64,000 nt of DNA from Bacillus_BD sp963765265 (GTDB lineage: Bacteria; Bacillota; Bacilli; Bacillales; Cytobacillaceae). The stretch is taken from positions 310,001 through 374,000 of the forward strand of contig CAVXVN010000005.1 in the NCBI GenBank assembly GCA_963765265.1. Direction: 5' to 3'. Position numbers and translations under genes: made by a program. How positions within the stretch are numbered: position 1 is the first letter of the stretch; each line of letters begins with the position of its first letter. Below the pieces are notes generated by a model. It saw only the letters and a program-made list of their open reading frames with translations. It searched no databases and had not been told where the DNA came from. This document shows positions 16,156-26,029 of this stretch, one piece after another.

Positions 16156-17739
16156 TTAAGCTATCGGTCCACCTTTTTCGCTAATATCCGTGGAAACGTT
16201 TGCGAATTTAGTGAAGTTTGTACGGAATTTCCTAGCAAGTTCTTTTGCTTTTTCTTTATATGCTTCTTGATTAGACCATGTTTGATTTGGATGTAGTACA
16301 TGATCAGGGACTCCAGGAACATGTAAAGGTATTTCTAATCCGAAGATATCGTCTTTTTTTGTCTCTACGTTTGTAAGCTCACCTTCTAAAGCTGCTTGAA
16401 CCATTGCACGAGTGTAGCTTAACTTCATTCTGCTTCCAACTCCGTATGCTCCACCAGTCCAGCCTGTATTGACCAGGAATACACTTGCATTGTGCTGGCT
16501 AATCTTTTCACCAAGCATTTCTGCATAGCGTGTCGCAGGAAGAGGTAAGAATGGTGATCCAAAGCAGGTAGAGAAAGTCGCCTCGGGAGATGTAACTCCA
16601 CGCTCAGTTCCTGCGAGTTTAGATGTATACCCACTTAAAAAATGATACATGGCTTGTTCTTTAGAAAGCTTTGAAATGGGAGGCAATACCCCAAATGCAT
16701 CAGCAGTTAAAAAGATAATGGTATGTGGATGACCCGCTACACTCGGTACAACGATATTATCGATTGCCTCTAGTTGATAAGCCGCTCGAGTGTTTTCGGT
16801 TAACGATCCATCATCATAGTTGGCAACGCGAGTTTCGTTATCTACAATCACGTTTTCAAGTACAGCACCAAATCGGATGGCATCAAATATTTGAGGCTCT
16901 TTTTCGCGGGTAAGATTGATGCATTTAGCATAACAACCGCCTTCAATATTAAAGACGCCATTGTCTGACCAACCATGCTCGTCATCCCCAATAAGCTGTC
17001 TGTTGGCATCTGCTGATAGTGTGGTTTTACCGGTTCCGGAAAGACCAAAGAAAAGAGCTACGTCTCCTTCACGCCCAACATTGGACGAACAATGCATCGG
17101 TAGAATGCCGTTCTCCGGTAATAGATAATTCATTATGCTGAAAATTGATTTCTTAATTTCACCCGCATACTCGGTTCCGCCAATTAATACGGTACGATTT
17201 TCGAAAGAAATGATGATGAACGTTTCTGAATTTGTTCCGTCAACAGATGGATCGGCTTTGAAATTAGGTGCACAAATGACCGTAAACCCTGCTTCATGTT
17301 CTGAAAATTCTTCCTCAGAAGGAAGGATAAATAACTGGTGGGAAAACAAGTTATGCCATGCAAATTCATTAATCACTTGGATGGGGAGACGATGTTTTTT
17401 ATCCGCCCCGGCAAAACCCTTGTAGACAAACACTTCGTCTTTTTCAGCTAGATAGTCTAATACTTTATGGTAAAGACGAGAAAAGACTGTTTCGGAAATG
17501 GGTTGGTTGATTGAGCCCCAATCAATTTTATCTTTGACAGAATCCTCTTTAACGATAAACTTATCCTTTGGAGATCTCCCTGTATATTTTCCTGTTGTAG
17601 CACGTACTGCTCCAGTTGAAGTTAATAAACCTTCATTACGTGTCAATACTTTTTCGACAAGCTTAGGTACGGATAATTGAACAAGAATATTGTTTCCTTT
17701 AAGAAATTCATTGATATTATTTGTTATACCAACATTCAT
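16156..17739 (-). CDS. pckA: Phosphoenolpyruvate carboxykinase (ATP)
   Basis: Gluconeogenic enzyme converting oxaloacetate and ATP to phosphoenolpyruvate. 527 residues, normal length. The kinase-1a P-loop GLSGTGKTTLSAD, the substrate-binding TGRSPKDKF, the metal-binding GDDEHGW and the later NTRAAYQLE and NTGWTGGAYG are all present. The ATG at 17739 follows AAGGAAGG. Adjacent and divergent to metK, as in B. subtilis, where pckA is repressed by CcpN on glucose; no CcpN site was identified here. Confidence 0.97.
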   Translation of the reverse strand: MNVGITNNINEFLKGNNILVQLSVPKLVEKVLTRNEGLLTSTGAVRATTGKYTGRSPKDKFIVKEDSVKDKIDWGSINQPISETVFSRLYHKVLDYLAEKDEVFVYKGFAGADKKHRLPIQVINEFAWHNLFSHQLFILPSEEEFSEHEAGFTVICAPNFKADPSVDGTNSETFIIISFENRTVLIGGTEYAGEIKKSIFSIMNYLLPENGILPMHCSSNVGREGDVALFFGLSGTGKTTLSADANRQLIGDDEHGWSDNGVFNIEGGCYAKCINLTREKEPQIFDAIRFGAVLENVIVDNETRVANYDDGSLTENTRAAYQLEAIDNIVVPSVAGHPHTIIFLTADAFGVLPPISKLSKEQAMYHFLSGYTSKLAGTERGVTSPEATFSTCFGSPFLPLPATRYAEMLGEKISQHNASVFLVNTGWTGGAYGVGSRMKLSYTRAMVQAALEGELTNVETKKDDIFGLEIPLHVPGVPDHVLHPNQTWSNQEAYKEKAKELARKFRTNFTKFANVSTDISEKGGPIA

Positions 17740-17960
17740 CCGACGGATACCTTCCTTTGTTTGAATTTAATGAAAAGTAAATAAATAAATATAACAAATA
17801 GTATAACACAATTATCTGAATAAACTATAATATTTATTTAATTTCCTGAAAATGTTTACAGGTGAAAAATATTCATATTTTCTTTTCAATTGACTAACAA
17901 ATAATTCAAATTAATTGACGCAACTGTAATCCTACGTTATGATTTTACCTTGAACGGATA

Positions 17961-18230
17961 CTCTCTTATCCTGAGCTGGTGGAGGGACAGACCCAATGAA
18001 ACCCAGCAACCTGCTTTAAAAAAGTATGTTCATAAAATTATTTAGTCATTTTGACGATCAACTTTATTTAAGATTGATCCGATCTATTAATTGAGTAAAT
18101 GAAAATATGGATACTTTTCCTAAGCAAAGGTGCTAACCTGAGGCAAGGCTATAGTCCTTGAACGATAAGAGTGAAAGGCGCGAATCTATTTTGCTTTCAA
18201 CCTTTTCACTTATTGGGAAGGTTTTTTATT
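17961..18230 (+). ncRNA. SAM-I (S-box) riboswitch with terminator, metK leader
   Basis: P1 pairs CTCTTATC (17963-17970) with GATAAGAG (18164-18171). The core elements GGTGGAGGGAC, CCCAATGAAACCCAGCAACC, AAGGTGCTAA and CTGAGGCAAGG-type P4 follow in order. The arm between GCAACC and AAGGTGCTAA is about 115 bases, far longer than usual, and can pair (GCTT/AAGC, AAAGTAT/ATACTTT, GATCAA/TTGATC). The terminator is AACCTTTTC/GGGAAGGTT (18198-18222) plus T-run; AGTGAAAGG with CCTTTTCACT can form the antiterminator. High SAM should switch metK off. Confidence 0.95.
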
Positions 18231-18270
18231 TTGCATATAGATAACCAACTTTTAATGTATTTACAGATAT

Positions 18271-18333
18271 ATAAGGAAGTGAATCTGTAAAAGTTTCTGT
18301 CCGATACTGTCGGATAAAATTCCTTATTTTTTC
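18271..18333 (+). terminator. Second terminator-like hairpin in the metK leader
   Basis: ATAAGGAA (18271-18278) pairs with TTCCTTAT (18320-18327), followed directly by TTTTTT. An inner hairpin CCGATACTGTCGG (18301-18313) sits within. It lies 40 bases after the S-box terminator and about 90 bases before metK. Confidence 0.5.
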
Positions 18334-18419
18334 CATACTACTTAGGGAATGAGTTCCGTATCAATAGAGGGTCTCTGAACGTCTCGAGTACCTTATCTTT
18401 ATTAAAGGAGGAAATCATA

Positions 18420-19620
18420 TTGGTAAAACGTCGCTTGTTTACTTCGGAGTCCGTTACGGAAGGTCATCCAGATAAAATTTGTGATCAAATTTCGGATGCT
18501 ATTTTAGATGCTATTATTGTCAAAGATCCTAATGCACGTGTAGCTGCAGAAACATCTGTTAATACGGGTCTCGTATTAGTTGCCGGTGAAATCACTACAT
18601 CAACATATGTAGATATTCCAAAAATTGTTCGCAAAACGATAAAGGAAATTGGTTATACTAGAGCCAAATATGGCTTTGATGCAGAAACTTGTGCGGTGTT
18701 AACTTCGATTGATGAACAGTCCCCAGATATTGCAATGGGTGTTGATCAAGCTCTTAGAAGCACGTGAAGGTAACATGACCGAGGAAGAACTTGAAGCAAT
18801 TGGAGCAGGGGACCAAGGTTTAATGTTTGGATTTGCTTGTAATGAAACAAAGGAACTAATGCCTCTTCCTATTTCTTTAGCTCACAAATTAGCACGCCGT
18901 TTAGCAGATGTTCGCAAAGAGGAATTATTGACTTATCTTCGCCCTGATGGGAAAACACAAGTAACGGTTGAATATGATGAAAATGATAAACCAGTTCGAA
19001 TTGATACGATCGTCATATCTACTCAGCATGATCCAGAAATAAGTCTTGAACAAATTCAACGAGATTTAAAGCAATTTGTGATCTCAAAAGTTGTACCAAA
19101 AGAACTAATTGATGAAAATACGAAATATTTTATTAATCCAACAGGTCGTTTTGTTATTGGTGGACCACAAGGGGATGCTGGTTTAACAGGCCGTAAAATC
19201 ATTGTGGATACTTATGGCGGCTATGCTCGACATGGAGGAGGAGCCTTCTCAGGTAAGGATCCAACAAAAGTTGACCGTTCAGCTGCTTATGCAGCCCGCT
19301 ATGTGGCAAAAAACATTGTTGCAGCAGGATTAGCTGATAAAGTTGAAGTTCAGTTTGCCTATGCAATTGGTGTGGCACGTCCTGTTTCCATTGCAATTGA
19401 TACATTTGGGACAGGGAAAGTGAGTGAAGATGTATTGGTTGATGTAGTAGGCAAAAATTTTGATCTTCGCCCTGCAGGCATCATTAAAATGCTTGATCTT
19501 CGTCGTCCTATTTACAGACAAACAGCAGCATATGGTCACTTTGGCCGTACGGATGTTGAACTTCCATGGGAATCGACTGATAAAGCTGAGACATTACGTA
19601 AACAAGCACTCAAAGATTGA
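18420..19620 (+). CDS. metK: S-adenosylmethionine synthetase (frameshifted)
   Basis: Makes SAM from methionine and ATP. TTG start after AAAGGAGG, 399 residues when joined, the normal length. Motifs include ESVTEGHPDKICDQISD, GAGDQGLMFG, GGPQGDAGLTGRKIIVDTYG and GGGAFSGKDPTKVDRS. One extra T at 18754-18755 breaks the frame: the text reads ALRST-stop, whereas removal of T gives ALEAREGN, the expected sequence. The two halves are otherwise intact. As metK is normally essential, a sequence error is far likelier than a real mutation. Controlled by the S-box leader. Confidence 0.95.
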
Positions 19621-19629
19621 TGAGGGAAT

Positions 19630-19673
19630 AAATAAAATGAGAGTTGCATAAACATGTAACTCTCATTTTATTT
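19630..19673 (+). terminator. Terminator after metK
   Basis: AAATAAAATGAGAGTT pairs exactly with AACTCTCATTTTATTT around a 12-base loop. Confidence 0.85.
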
Positions 19674-19878
19674 GTACTTGGTTTCCCTTGCGTTTATTTT
19701 CATTATTCTATGTGTAAACTTCAAATATTAGCTAAAAAATTACTTCATGTTTTTTTTTCTAATACATGCCATGATAAAAAAATTAATGTTAGTATTAGAG
19801 AGTATGTTTTTAATAAAGTAGATAACTATTCAGCTTCAGCGCATAGCCGCTTTCGCTTTAAAAGGAGTGTCGTACATA

Positions 19879-21783
19879 ATGTGTGGTTTTATTGGTTGTG
19901 TACATGAAAAAGTACAAAGTTTTCAAGAAACCGACAAAAGAATTTTTAAACAAATGAATGATCTTATTACGCATCGAGGACCTGATGACGAAGGCTTTTA
20001 TATGGATGACCATATTCAATTTGGCTTCCGACGTTTGAGTATTATTGATATTGAAAGTGGACATCAGCCACTCACATATGAAAATGAGCGCTATTGGATT
20101 ATTTTTAATGGAGAAGTATACAATTATGTTGAATTGCGCGAAGAACTTGTAAATGAAGGCTTAACCTTTGAAACAAGCTCAGATACAGAAGTTATTATTG
20201 CTCTGTATAGCCATGTGAAGGAAAAAGCAGTGGAACGTTTGCGTGGGATGTTTTCTTTTGTCATTTGGGATAAACAAGAGCAATCCCTATACGGGGCAAG
20301 GGATCCTTTCGGAATTAAACCATTTTTTTACTTTGCAGATGAAGAAAAGACGTTTTTTGCCTCTGAGAAAAAAAGTATCCTATTAGCCTTGAAAAATGAT
20401 GTGATCAATTATCAATCATTGCAGTATTATTTAACGTATCAATTTGTGCCAGAGCCTGAGACCATGACGGAAGGAATCCATAAGCTTGAACCAGGACATT
20501 ACTTTACAAAGAAAATGGGTTCACCGATGGAGATCAAGCGTTATTGGAAAGCACATTTTCATCCAGTTCAGAAATCAGAAAATGAGTTTATTAAAGAAAT
20601 TAAAGATGTCATGTTTGATTCTGTCAAAATGCATATGCGCAGTGACGTACCAGTAGGGTCGTTCCTTTCAGGAGGAATAGATTCTTCGATTATTGCTTCG
20701 ATTGCAAAAGAGTTTCATCCTGCTATTAAGACGTTTTCTGTTGGGTTTGAACGGAATGGTTTTAGCGAAATTGATGTAGCAAAAGAAACGGCTGAGAAAA
20801 TTGGTGTTGAAAATATCAGCTATATTATTACTCCTGAGGAATATATGAATGAAGTTCCTAAGATTATGTGGCATATGGATGATCCATTAGCAGATCCAGC
20901 ATGTGTTCCACTTTACTTTGTGGCTCGTGAAGCACGTAAACAAGTAACGGTTGTTCTATCAGGTGAGGGAGCAGATGAATTATTTGGTGGGTATAATATT
21001 TACCGAGAGCCCGGGTCGCTTCAAATGTTTAATAAAATGCCCCAGTTTGGCAAATCTTTCTTGAAATGGATTTCTCGTTTAATGCCTGAGGGAATGAAGG
21101 GTAAAAGCTTTATCGAGCGTGGAGTTACACCAATGGAAGAACGCTATATTGGAAATGCAAAAATGTTTACTGAAACTGAGAAACAACAACTGTTAAATAT
21201 TTATAAAAAGGGCCTTCACTATACGGATATTACGAAGCCTCTTTATGCGGAAAGCGTTGGGTATGATCCAGTTGATCGCATGCAGTATATTGATATCCAT
21301 ACATGGATGAGAGGCGATATTTTACTAAAAGCAGACCGAGTAACAATGGCTCATTCGCTTGAGCTTCGAGTTCCGTTTTTAGATAAAGAGGTATTTGAAG
21401 TGGCCTCGAAAATTCCAACAAGCTTGAAAACAGCTGATGGAACAACGAAATACATTCTACGTAAAGCGGCTGAAGGGATTGTTCCTGATCATGTTCTGGA
21501 CCGGAAGAAACTAGGTTTCCCTGTTCCGATCCGTCACTGGCTCAAAGATGAAATGCATGATTGGGCAATAAAAATAATCCGTGAAAGTGACACGGATCAT
21601 TTACTAAACAAAGGCTATATCTTGAATCTTTTGGAAGATCATTGTCAAGGTAAGGCAGACAACAGCCGTAAAATTTGGACCGTACTTATGTTTATGGTTT
21701 GGCACCAAATTTATGTTGAGAAGATTTATTCTTTTGGATCAGAAACCACTCCAGAGAAAATCGGACAAACTGTAAGAGGTTAA
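19879..21783 (+). CDS. asnB: Asparagine synthetase (glutamine-hydrolysing)
   Basis: Amidates aspartate using glutamine and ATP. The start is the ATG at 19879, not 19867, because the mature enzyme needs Cys2 as N-terminal nucleophile (M-CGFIGCV). 634 residues. Glutaminase domain (about 1-200; HRGPDDEGF, FNGEVYNY, GARDPFGIKP) and synthetase domain with PP-loop SGGIDSS (about residue 265), then LSGEGADELFGGY, RGDILLKADRVTMA and RKKLGFPVP. Same position as B. subtilis asnB. It ends with a four-base overlap with the convergent gene. Confidence 0.97.
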   Translation: MCGFIGCVHEKVQSFQETDKRIFKQMNDLITHRGPDDEGFYMDDHIQFGFRRLSIIDIESGHQPLTYENERYWIIFNGEVYNYVELREELVNEGLTFETSSDTEVIIALYSHVKEKAVERLRGMFSFVIWDKQEQSLYGARDPFGIKPFFYFADEEKTFFASEKKSILLALKNDVINYQSLQYYLTYQFVPEPETMTEGIHKLEPGHYFTKKMGSPMEIKRYWKAHFHPVQKSENEFIKEIKDVMFDSVKMHMRSDVPVGSFLSGGIDSSIIASIAKEFHPAIKTFSVGFERNGFSEIDVAKETAEKIGVENISYIITPEEYMNEVPKIMWHMDDPLADPACVPLYFVAREARKQVTVVLSGEGADELFGGYNIYREPGSLQMFNKMPQFGKSFLKWISRLMPEGMKGKSFIERGVTPMEERYIGNAKMFTETEKQQLLNIYKKGLHYTDITKPLYAESVGYDPVDRMQYIDIHTWMRGDILLKADRVTMAHSLELRVPFLDKEVFEVASKIPTSLKTADGTTKYILRKAAEGIVPDHVLDRKKLGFPVPIRHWLKDEMHDWAIKIIRESDTDHLLNKGYILNLLEDHCQGKADNSRKIWTVLMFMVWHQIYVEKIYSFGSETTPEKIGQTVRG

Positions 21784-22646
21784 CGAGACAGATAAGTAAT
21801 AGCTTGACTTCCCATTTGCACCCAGGATTCCTCGAAATCCTTCAAGGGTGCTTTTTTATTTTTCTCTCCTGTTAATGGATCATTGAAATAAATATAGTCT
21901 TTGTCATAGCCTGTTAAAAGAACCGAATGTTCCTTGTAGGTAATGTCAACCGGTCCACTGGGTGTCTGCCATGTCTGAAAATAATTAGTAGGGAGCTTTT
22001 TGTATGTGGTATTAATGATTACCCATACTGGACGTTCATCTGAGAGATGGATGGTCAACTCTTGAAAGTTTGCCCCTGTTAAATCGATGATGTTTCCAGG
22101 AAGATATTGTTCAGCTAGTTCTTTAATTGGTTTATGGTAGACACCAAGTCCAGGGGTTTGAAAGGAATACATATCCCCAACAAATCCGTCGTTTGGATGG
22201 CCAAAATGTACAACTCCATTTTTAACTTGGTAGACAGTAGGTTCTTTTTTTATATCTTTGGCAAGAGTCATTTTATCCACTTGAATCCCGGCGTGTTGAA
22301 GCAGCATAGCAAGGCTTGTTACTTCACAGCCTCGTGGAAGTTCAGGCAATTGGTTTATGACCGGTGCATCAATTAGAACGCTGTCTTCTATTTTTATAAT
22401 GGTAAAATCAAAATTATCTTGTAAAAAAGTATTGGTCTTGACAATCGGTGTTTGAAACCAATATTTGAAATGTTCGACAGCCTTTACCGCTTTGCCATTC
22501 TGATCGAACAGAAAGGCAACTATGAGAACGGTAATAATGATAAAAAACATCATAAAAGATTGAAACAACCGTTTGCCTACTAATTTAGCAAGTAATAGAA
22601 TGAAAATCAGAAAGAGAAGGATAATAACAAGATATAATATATTCAT
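21780..22646 (-). CDS. C39-like cysteine peptidase, membrane anchored (YvpB-like)
   Basis: About 288 residues from the ATG at 22646, which follows AGGTGG closely; a GTG at 22655 is less likely. Two N-terminal hydrophobic segments (about residues 1-20 and 28-45) are followed by a peptidase C39-like domain: catalytic Cys in PRGCEVTSLAMLLQHAG and catalytic His in YKEHSVLLTGYDKDY, then YFNDPLTG. Similar to B. subtilis YvpB and many Bacillus proteins of unknown substrate. Convergent with asnB. Confidence 0.82.
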   Translation of the reverse strand: MNILYLVIILLFLIFILLLAKLVGKRLFQSFMMFFIIITVLIVAFLFDQNGKAVKAVEHFKYWFQTPIVKTNTFLQDNFDFTIIKIEDSVLIDAPVINQLPELPRGCEVTSLAMLLQHAGIQVDKMTLAKDIKKEPTVYQVKNGVVHFGHPNDGFVGDMYSFQTPGLGVYHKPIKELAEQYLPGNIIDLTGANFQELTIHLSDERPVWVIINTTYKKLPTNYFQTWQTPSGPVDITYKEHSVLLTGYDKDYIYFNDPLTGEKNKKAPLKDFEESWVQMGSQAITYLSR

Positions 22647-22744
22647 GAGTACCACCTAATAAATGATGATTAATAATGTTAGTAATTAATGGCTTCAACT
22701 TATTAAACTAGGTTAATAAGTTGAATGCTCGAAAATACTAATAA

Positions 22745-23272
22745 TTAATTGTGATCTGATTCTTTTTGTAAACTCTGATAATAAATACCTTTTTCAACGT
22801 ATTCTTTTCGAATTCGTTCCATGTCTGCTTGATCTTCTGGAGTTAATGTTCGAATGACTTTAGCAGGTCTTCCAAAAGCGAGTGTGCCAGGTGGGATTTT
22901 CTTTCCTTGCGGTACAAGACTTCCCGCTCCGATAAAGGCTCCTTCTCCGATTTCAGCTTGATCAAGGATAATGGTACCCATACCGATCAAGGCCATTTTT
23001 TTGATGATGCAGCTGTGTAGAATGACTTGATGTCCAACGGTTACATCGTCTTCTAGGATAAGTGGATTATGGGGACTTTGATGTAAGACTGAATGGTCCT
23101 GTATGTTTACCCTTTTTCCTATAATGGTTGGTGCGACGTCCCCCCTGATCACTGTGTTAAACCAAATGCTTGATTCGTCACCTATTTCGACATCACCTGT
23201 AATGGTCACGTAATCAGCAATAAAAGCTGATTTAGAAATGTTCGGTTTTTTACCCTTGTATGGATAGATCAT
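22745..23272 (-). CDS. ytoA: Gamma-carbonic anhydrase-like hexapeptide protein (YtoA)
   Basis: 175 residues forming a left-handed beta-helix: hexapeptide turns such as ITGDVEIGDESSIWFNTVIR and IGEGAFIGAGSLVPQG, then a C-terminal helix. His in NIQDHSVLHQ, VGHQVILH and the Asn/Gln pattern match gamma-class carbonic anhydrase relatives, with possible zinc ligands His-His-His. Activity is not proven for YtoA. B. subtilis has ytoA in the same position. With ytiB, this gives two carbonic anhydrase classes in the window. Confidence 0.9.
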   Translation of the reverse strand: MIYPYKGKKPNISKSAFIADYVTITGDVEIGDESSIWFNTVIRGDVAPTIIGKRVNIQDHSVLHQSPHNPLILEDDVTVGHQVILHSCIIKKMALIGMGTIILDQAEIGEGAFIGAGSLVPQGKKIPPGTLAFGRPAKVIRTLTPEDQADMERIRKEYVEKGIYYQSLQKESDHN

Positions 23273-23530
23273 GGTATTACTCCTTTAACGAAATAGTTGT
23301 AAGATTTTTTTATTGACATTAACACAATCGTTCCAACGAATACGATTATTAAAATTTAGTACACCGGATAATAAGGTTTTCCCCTTTTCTAATTGTAGCT
23401 GATAAGACGTGAAATTTGTAAAAGATTTTCATTTTGCGTCATAATAGGGTATAGAATGTACTTTTTAAAGAAGCGTTACTATGATAATTAAGTTGCTTAC
23501 ACTTTTCAGTATCAGGAGGAAGAAGAGTCT

Positions 23531-24334
23531 ATGTGGAAATGGGAAGCGGAAGAAGAACCTAAGGCAGTTGTGGTGATCATTCATGGGGCAATGGAGCATC
23601 ATCGTCGTTATGGTTGGTTAATTGAAAAATGGCGTTTATCCGGTTTTCATGTCATCATGGGAGATCTTCCAGGTCATGGATTGACATCAAGAGCTGGAAG
23701 GGGCCATATTGATTCCTTTGATGAATATATTTTTGAAGTAAAGGATTGGATCCAAGCGGCCTATCAATTCAAATTACCTGTGTTTCTCATTGGGCATAGT
23801 ATGGGTGGTCTGATAGCCATCCGATTATTACAAGAAGAAAAAATGAAACTAGCAGGCGTCATTTTATCATCTCCTTGTTTAGGATTAGTCAAAAAACAAC
23901 CCAAATTATTAAGTTTAATGGCTTACGGTTTAAATGTCGTCATGCCAAGCTTTAGATTAAACACAGGGCTAACGATCGACATGGCTACTCGCAATGATGA
24001 GGTTAGGGAAGCAGATATGAATGACACCTTATATCTAACCAAAGTTTCTGTTAGATGGTATCGAGAGCTTAATATTGCCATGAAGCTTGCTTTTGAAAAT
24101 AACAATAAAATTCAGGACATCCCAATTCTTGTTATGCAGGGTGCTGAGGATAAAGTTGTTAATAAAGAAACAGTCAAAAATTGGTTTAATTTTGTTCCTT
24201 TATCAGAAAAACGATTTAAAGAATGGCCAAAATGTTATCATGAAATTTTCAATGAGCCAGAACGTGAAGAAGTTTTTGAATATGCACAGGATTTTTTTAA
24301 CAGCCAACTAAAAGCGATCGGCTATATTGTATAA
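23531..24334 (+). CDS. ytpA: Phospholipase/lysophospholipase YtpA
   Basis: A 267-residue alpha/beta hydrolase of the monoacylglycerol lipase group. Nucleophile elbow GHSMGG, oxyanion segment HGAMEHHRRYG, acid in GAEDKVV and base His in KCYHEIFNEPE. In B. subtilis YtpA is required to make the phospholipid antibiotic bacilysocin. It forms an operon with ytpB (13-base gap). A GCGTC at 23436-23440 could be an extracytoplasmic-sigma minus-10 element but no matching minus-35 is clear. Confidence 0.9.
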   Translation: MWKWEAEEEPKAVVVIIHGAMEHHRRYGWLIEKWRLSGFHVIMGDLPGHGLTSRAGRGHIDSFDEYIFEVKDWIQAAYQFKLPVFLIGHSMGGLIAIRLLQEEKMKLAGVILSSPCLGLVKKQPKLLSLMAYGLNVVMPSFRLNTGLTIDMATRNDEVREADMNDTLYLTKVSVRWYRELNIAMKLAFENNNKIQDIPILVMQGAEDKVVNKETVKNWFNFVPLSEKRFKEWPKCYHEIFNEPEREEVFEYAQDFFNSQLKAIGYIV

Positions 24335-24347
24335 GTGAGGTTTTAAC

Positions 24348-25442
24348 ATGTCCGTACCGTCCATGCCATTTAGTTTAATGTCAAAAACGTACCGTAAAAT
24401 ATTTCCGAGTGTCCATAAAGAACTTTCTTATTGGAAGACGAGAGCAGAGGGTATCCCCAACCCAGAATTGCGTAAACAAGCATTGGCTAGTATTGAGCAT
24501 AAAACGTTTCATTGTGAGGGTGGTGCGATTATGGCATTAATGGCAAATGAACATTACCATGAAGCGATTCGTTTTATTGTTGCCTATCAAACGATCAGTG
24601 ATTATTTAGATAATCTTTGTGATCGGAGTACTTCGCAAGATCCAGCAGATTTTGCATGCCTTCATGAAGCGATGAGCGACGCTCTTACAGTTGGAGATCC
24701 AAAAGGGAATTATTATCGGTTTCGTAAGGATCGTGAGGATGGGAACTACTTATTTGACTTGGCTTCCACTTGTCGTGAAGTGCTGGCAGGATGTAACCAT
24801 TACGATCAAATAAAAGAAGATTTATTTGAACTGTGTCGTTATTATTGTGATCTGCAAGTACATAAGCATGTGGTTCCAGATGAACGTGTACCGCGCTTAC
24901 GAAACTGGTTTGATGAGAATAAAGCACATATACCTGCAATGGAGTGGTATGAGTTTTCTGCTTGTTCCGGTTCAACACTTGGTATTTTTTGTCTTGTTTC
25001 GTATGCTCTTAGTAACGATTTTGAAAAGGAGGATGCGGTTCAAATTCGTAATGGTTATTTTCCTTATATTCAAGGCTTGCATATATTATTGGACTATTTA
25101 ATTGATCAGGAAGAGGATAAAGTGGGCGGTGACTTAAACTTTTGTTTCTATTATGAAAATGAAAAACAACTTTTTCAACGCTTAAAATATTTTATGAAGG
25201 AAGCGGATCAACATACGAAAAAGCTTCCGCATAAACAGTTTCACCGTTTAATTAATCGAGGACTTCTGGGAATTTACTTATCAGATGAAAAGGTAAGGAA
25301 ACAGCAAAATGTCCGAAGATTAGCAAACAATATGATAAAAATAGGTGGACCCATCAGTTTCTTTTTCTATATCAATGCCTTGTGCTATCGGAAATTCCAA
25401 AAAATAGCAGAGATCGGAATCAGAATAAAAAAGACTAGCTAA
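24348..25442 (+). CDS. ytpB: Tetraprenyl-beta-curcumene synthase YtpB (DUF2600)
   Basis: 364 residues, the usual YtpB length. B. subtilis YtpB cyclises heptaprenyl diphosphate products to C35 terpenes (sesquarterpenes). The typical class I Asp-rich motif is not obvious; Asp-rich stretches such as TISDYLDNLCDRSTS and HILLDYLIDQEED are likely magnesium-binding regions. Overlaps no neighbour, 13 bases after ytpA, so the two are cotranscribed. The 3' end runs into the terminator shared with ytqB. Confidence 0.92.
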   Translation: MSVPSMPFSLMSKTYRKIFPSVHKELSYWKTRAEGIPNPELRKQALASIEHKTFHCEGGAIMALMANEHYHEAIRFIVAYQTISDYLDNLCDRSTSQDPADFACLHEAMSDALTVGDPKGNYYRFRKDREDGNYLFDLASTCREVLAGCNHYDQIKEDLFELCRYYCDLQVHKHVVPDERVPRLRNWFDENKAHIPAMEWYEFSACSGSTLGIFCLVSYALSNDFEKEDAVQIRNGYFPYIQGLHILLDYLIDQEEDKVGGDLNFCFYYENEKQLFQRLKYFMKEADQHTKKLPHKQFHRLINRGLLGIYLSDEKVRKQQNVRRLANNMIKIGGPISFFFYINALCYRKFQKIAEIGIRIKKTS

Positions 25443-25467
25443 AAAATTTTTGGCTAGTCTCTTTTTT
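25427..25467. terminator. Bidirectional terminator overlapping gene ends
   Basis: AGACTAGC (25432-25439) pairs with GCTAGTCT (25453-25460), with A-run before and CTTTTTT after. It contains both the ytpB and ytqB stop regions. Confidence 0.8.
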
Positions 25468-26029
25468 CTATAGCAATAAGAAAAGGTGGATCATTTATTT
25501 GATTAATGAATCGATACTGTAATACATCGGCTTTATGTTGGTCAATGCCTTCTACAAATTGCAAAAGTTGATCCCGTTCAAACGCTCCCCCTGGGTGGCC
25601 GTGATAGATCACAATAACAATAACTCCTTCGGGGGACATCATACCCAGAAGCTGTTTAATGGCCGAAATGGTTGAGGTTGGTTTGGTGACAATCGATTTA
25701 TCCCCACCGGGCAAAAAACCGAGATTAAAGATAGCAGCGGTCACTTTACCGTAATGAGCCAGGGGTATACATTCTTTAATATGTTCATGACTCTTCTGAA
25801 ATAATGTTACACGGTTTATGAAATGTTGTTCTTCAATACGCTGTTTACTGTTTTGGATGGCAGCTTCTTGAATATCAAAACCATAAACATGTCCATGTTC
25901 ACCAACTAAATTTGCGAGCCACACGGTATCATGACCATTTCCAAGTGTCGCGTCAACCACGATATTACCAGGGGTGATGGCTTTTTCTAAAAGCGTTTTT
26001 GCAAAAGGAAGAACCTTTTCTAATTTCAT
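25454..26029 (-). CDS. ytqB: Class I SAM-dependent methyltransferase YtqB
   Basis: 191 residues. SAM-binding motif I is VVDATLGNGHDTVWLA (about residues 22-37), acidic loop VYGFDIQ follows, and FNLGFLPGGDKSI is the later catalytic-region motif typical of YtqB/rRNA methylase-like proteins. The substrate is not known from sequence. It overlaps the ytqA stop by four bases (ATGA type), so the pair is translationally coupled, as in B. subtilis. Confidence 0.9.
   Translation of the reverse strand: MKLEKVLPFAKTLLEKAITPGNIVVDATLGNGHDTVWLANLVGEHGHVYGFDIQEAAIQNSKQRIEEQHFINRVTLFQKSHEHIKECIPLAHYGKVTAAIFNLGFLPGGDKSIVTKPTSTISAIKQLLGMMSPEGVIVIVIYHGHPGGAFERDQLLQFVEGIDQHKADVLQYRFINQINDPPFLIAIEKRD

Noticed and set aside
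19644..19907. 87-residue frame between metK and asnB
   Set aside because: Begins inside the metK terminator, overlaps the asnB start, has no ribosome site and looks like random AT-rich translation.
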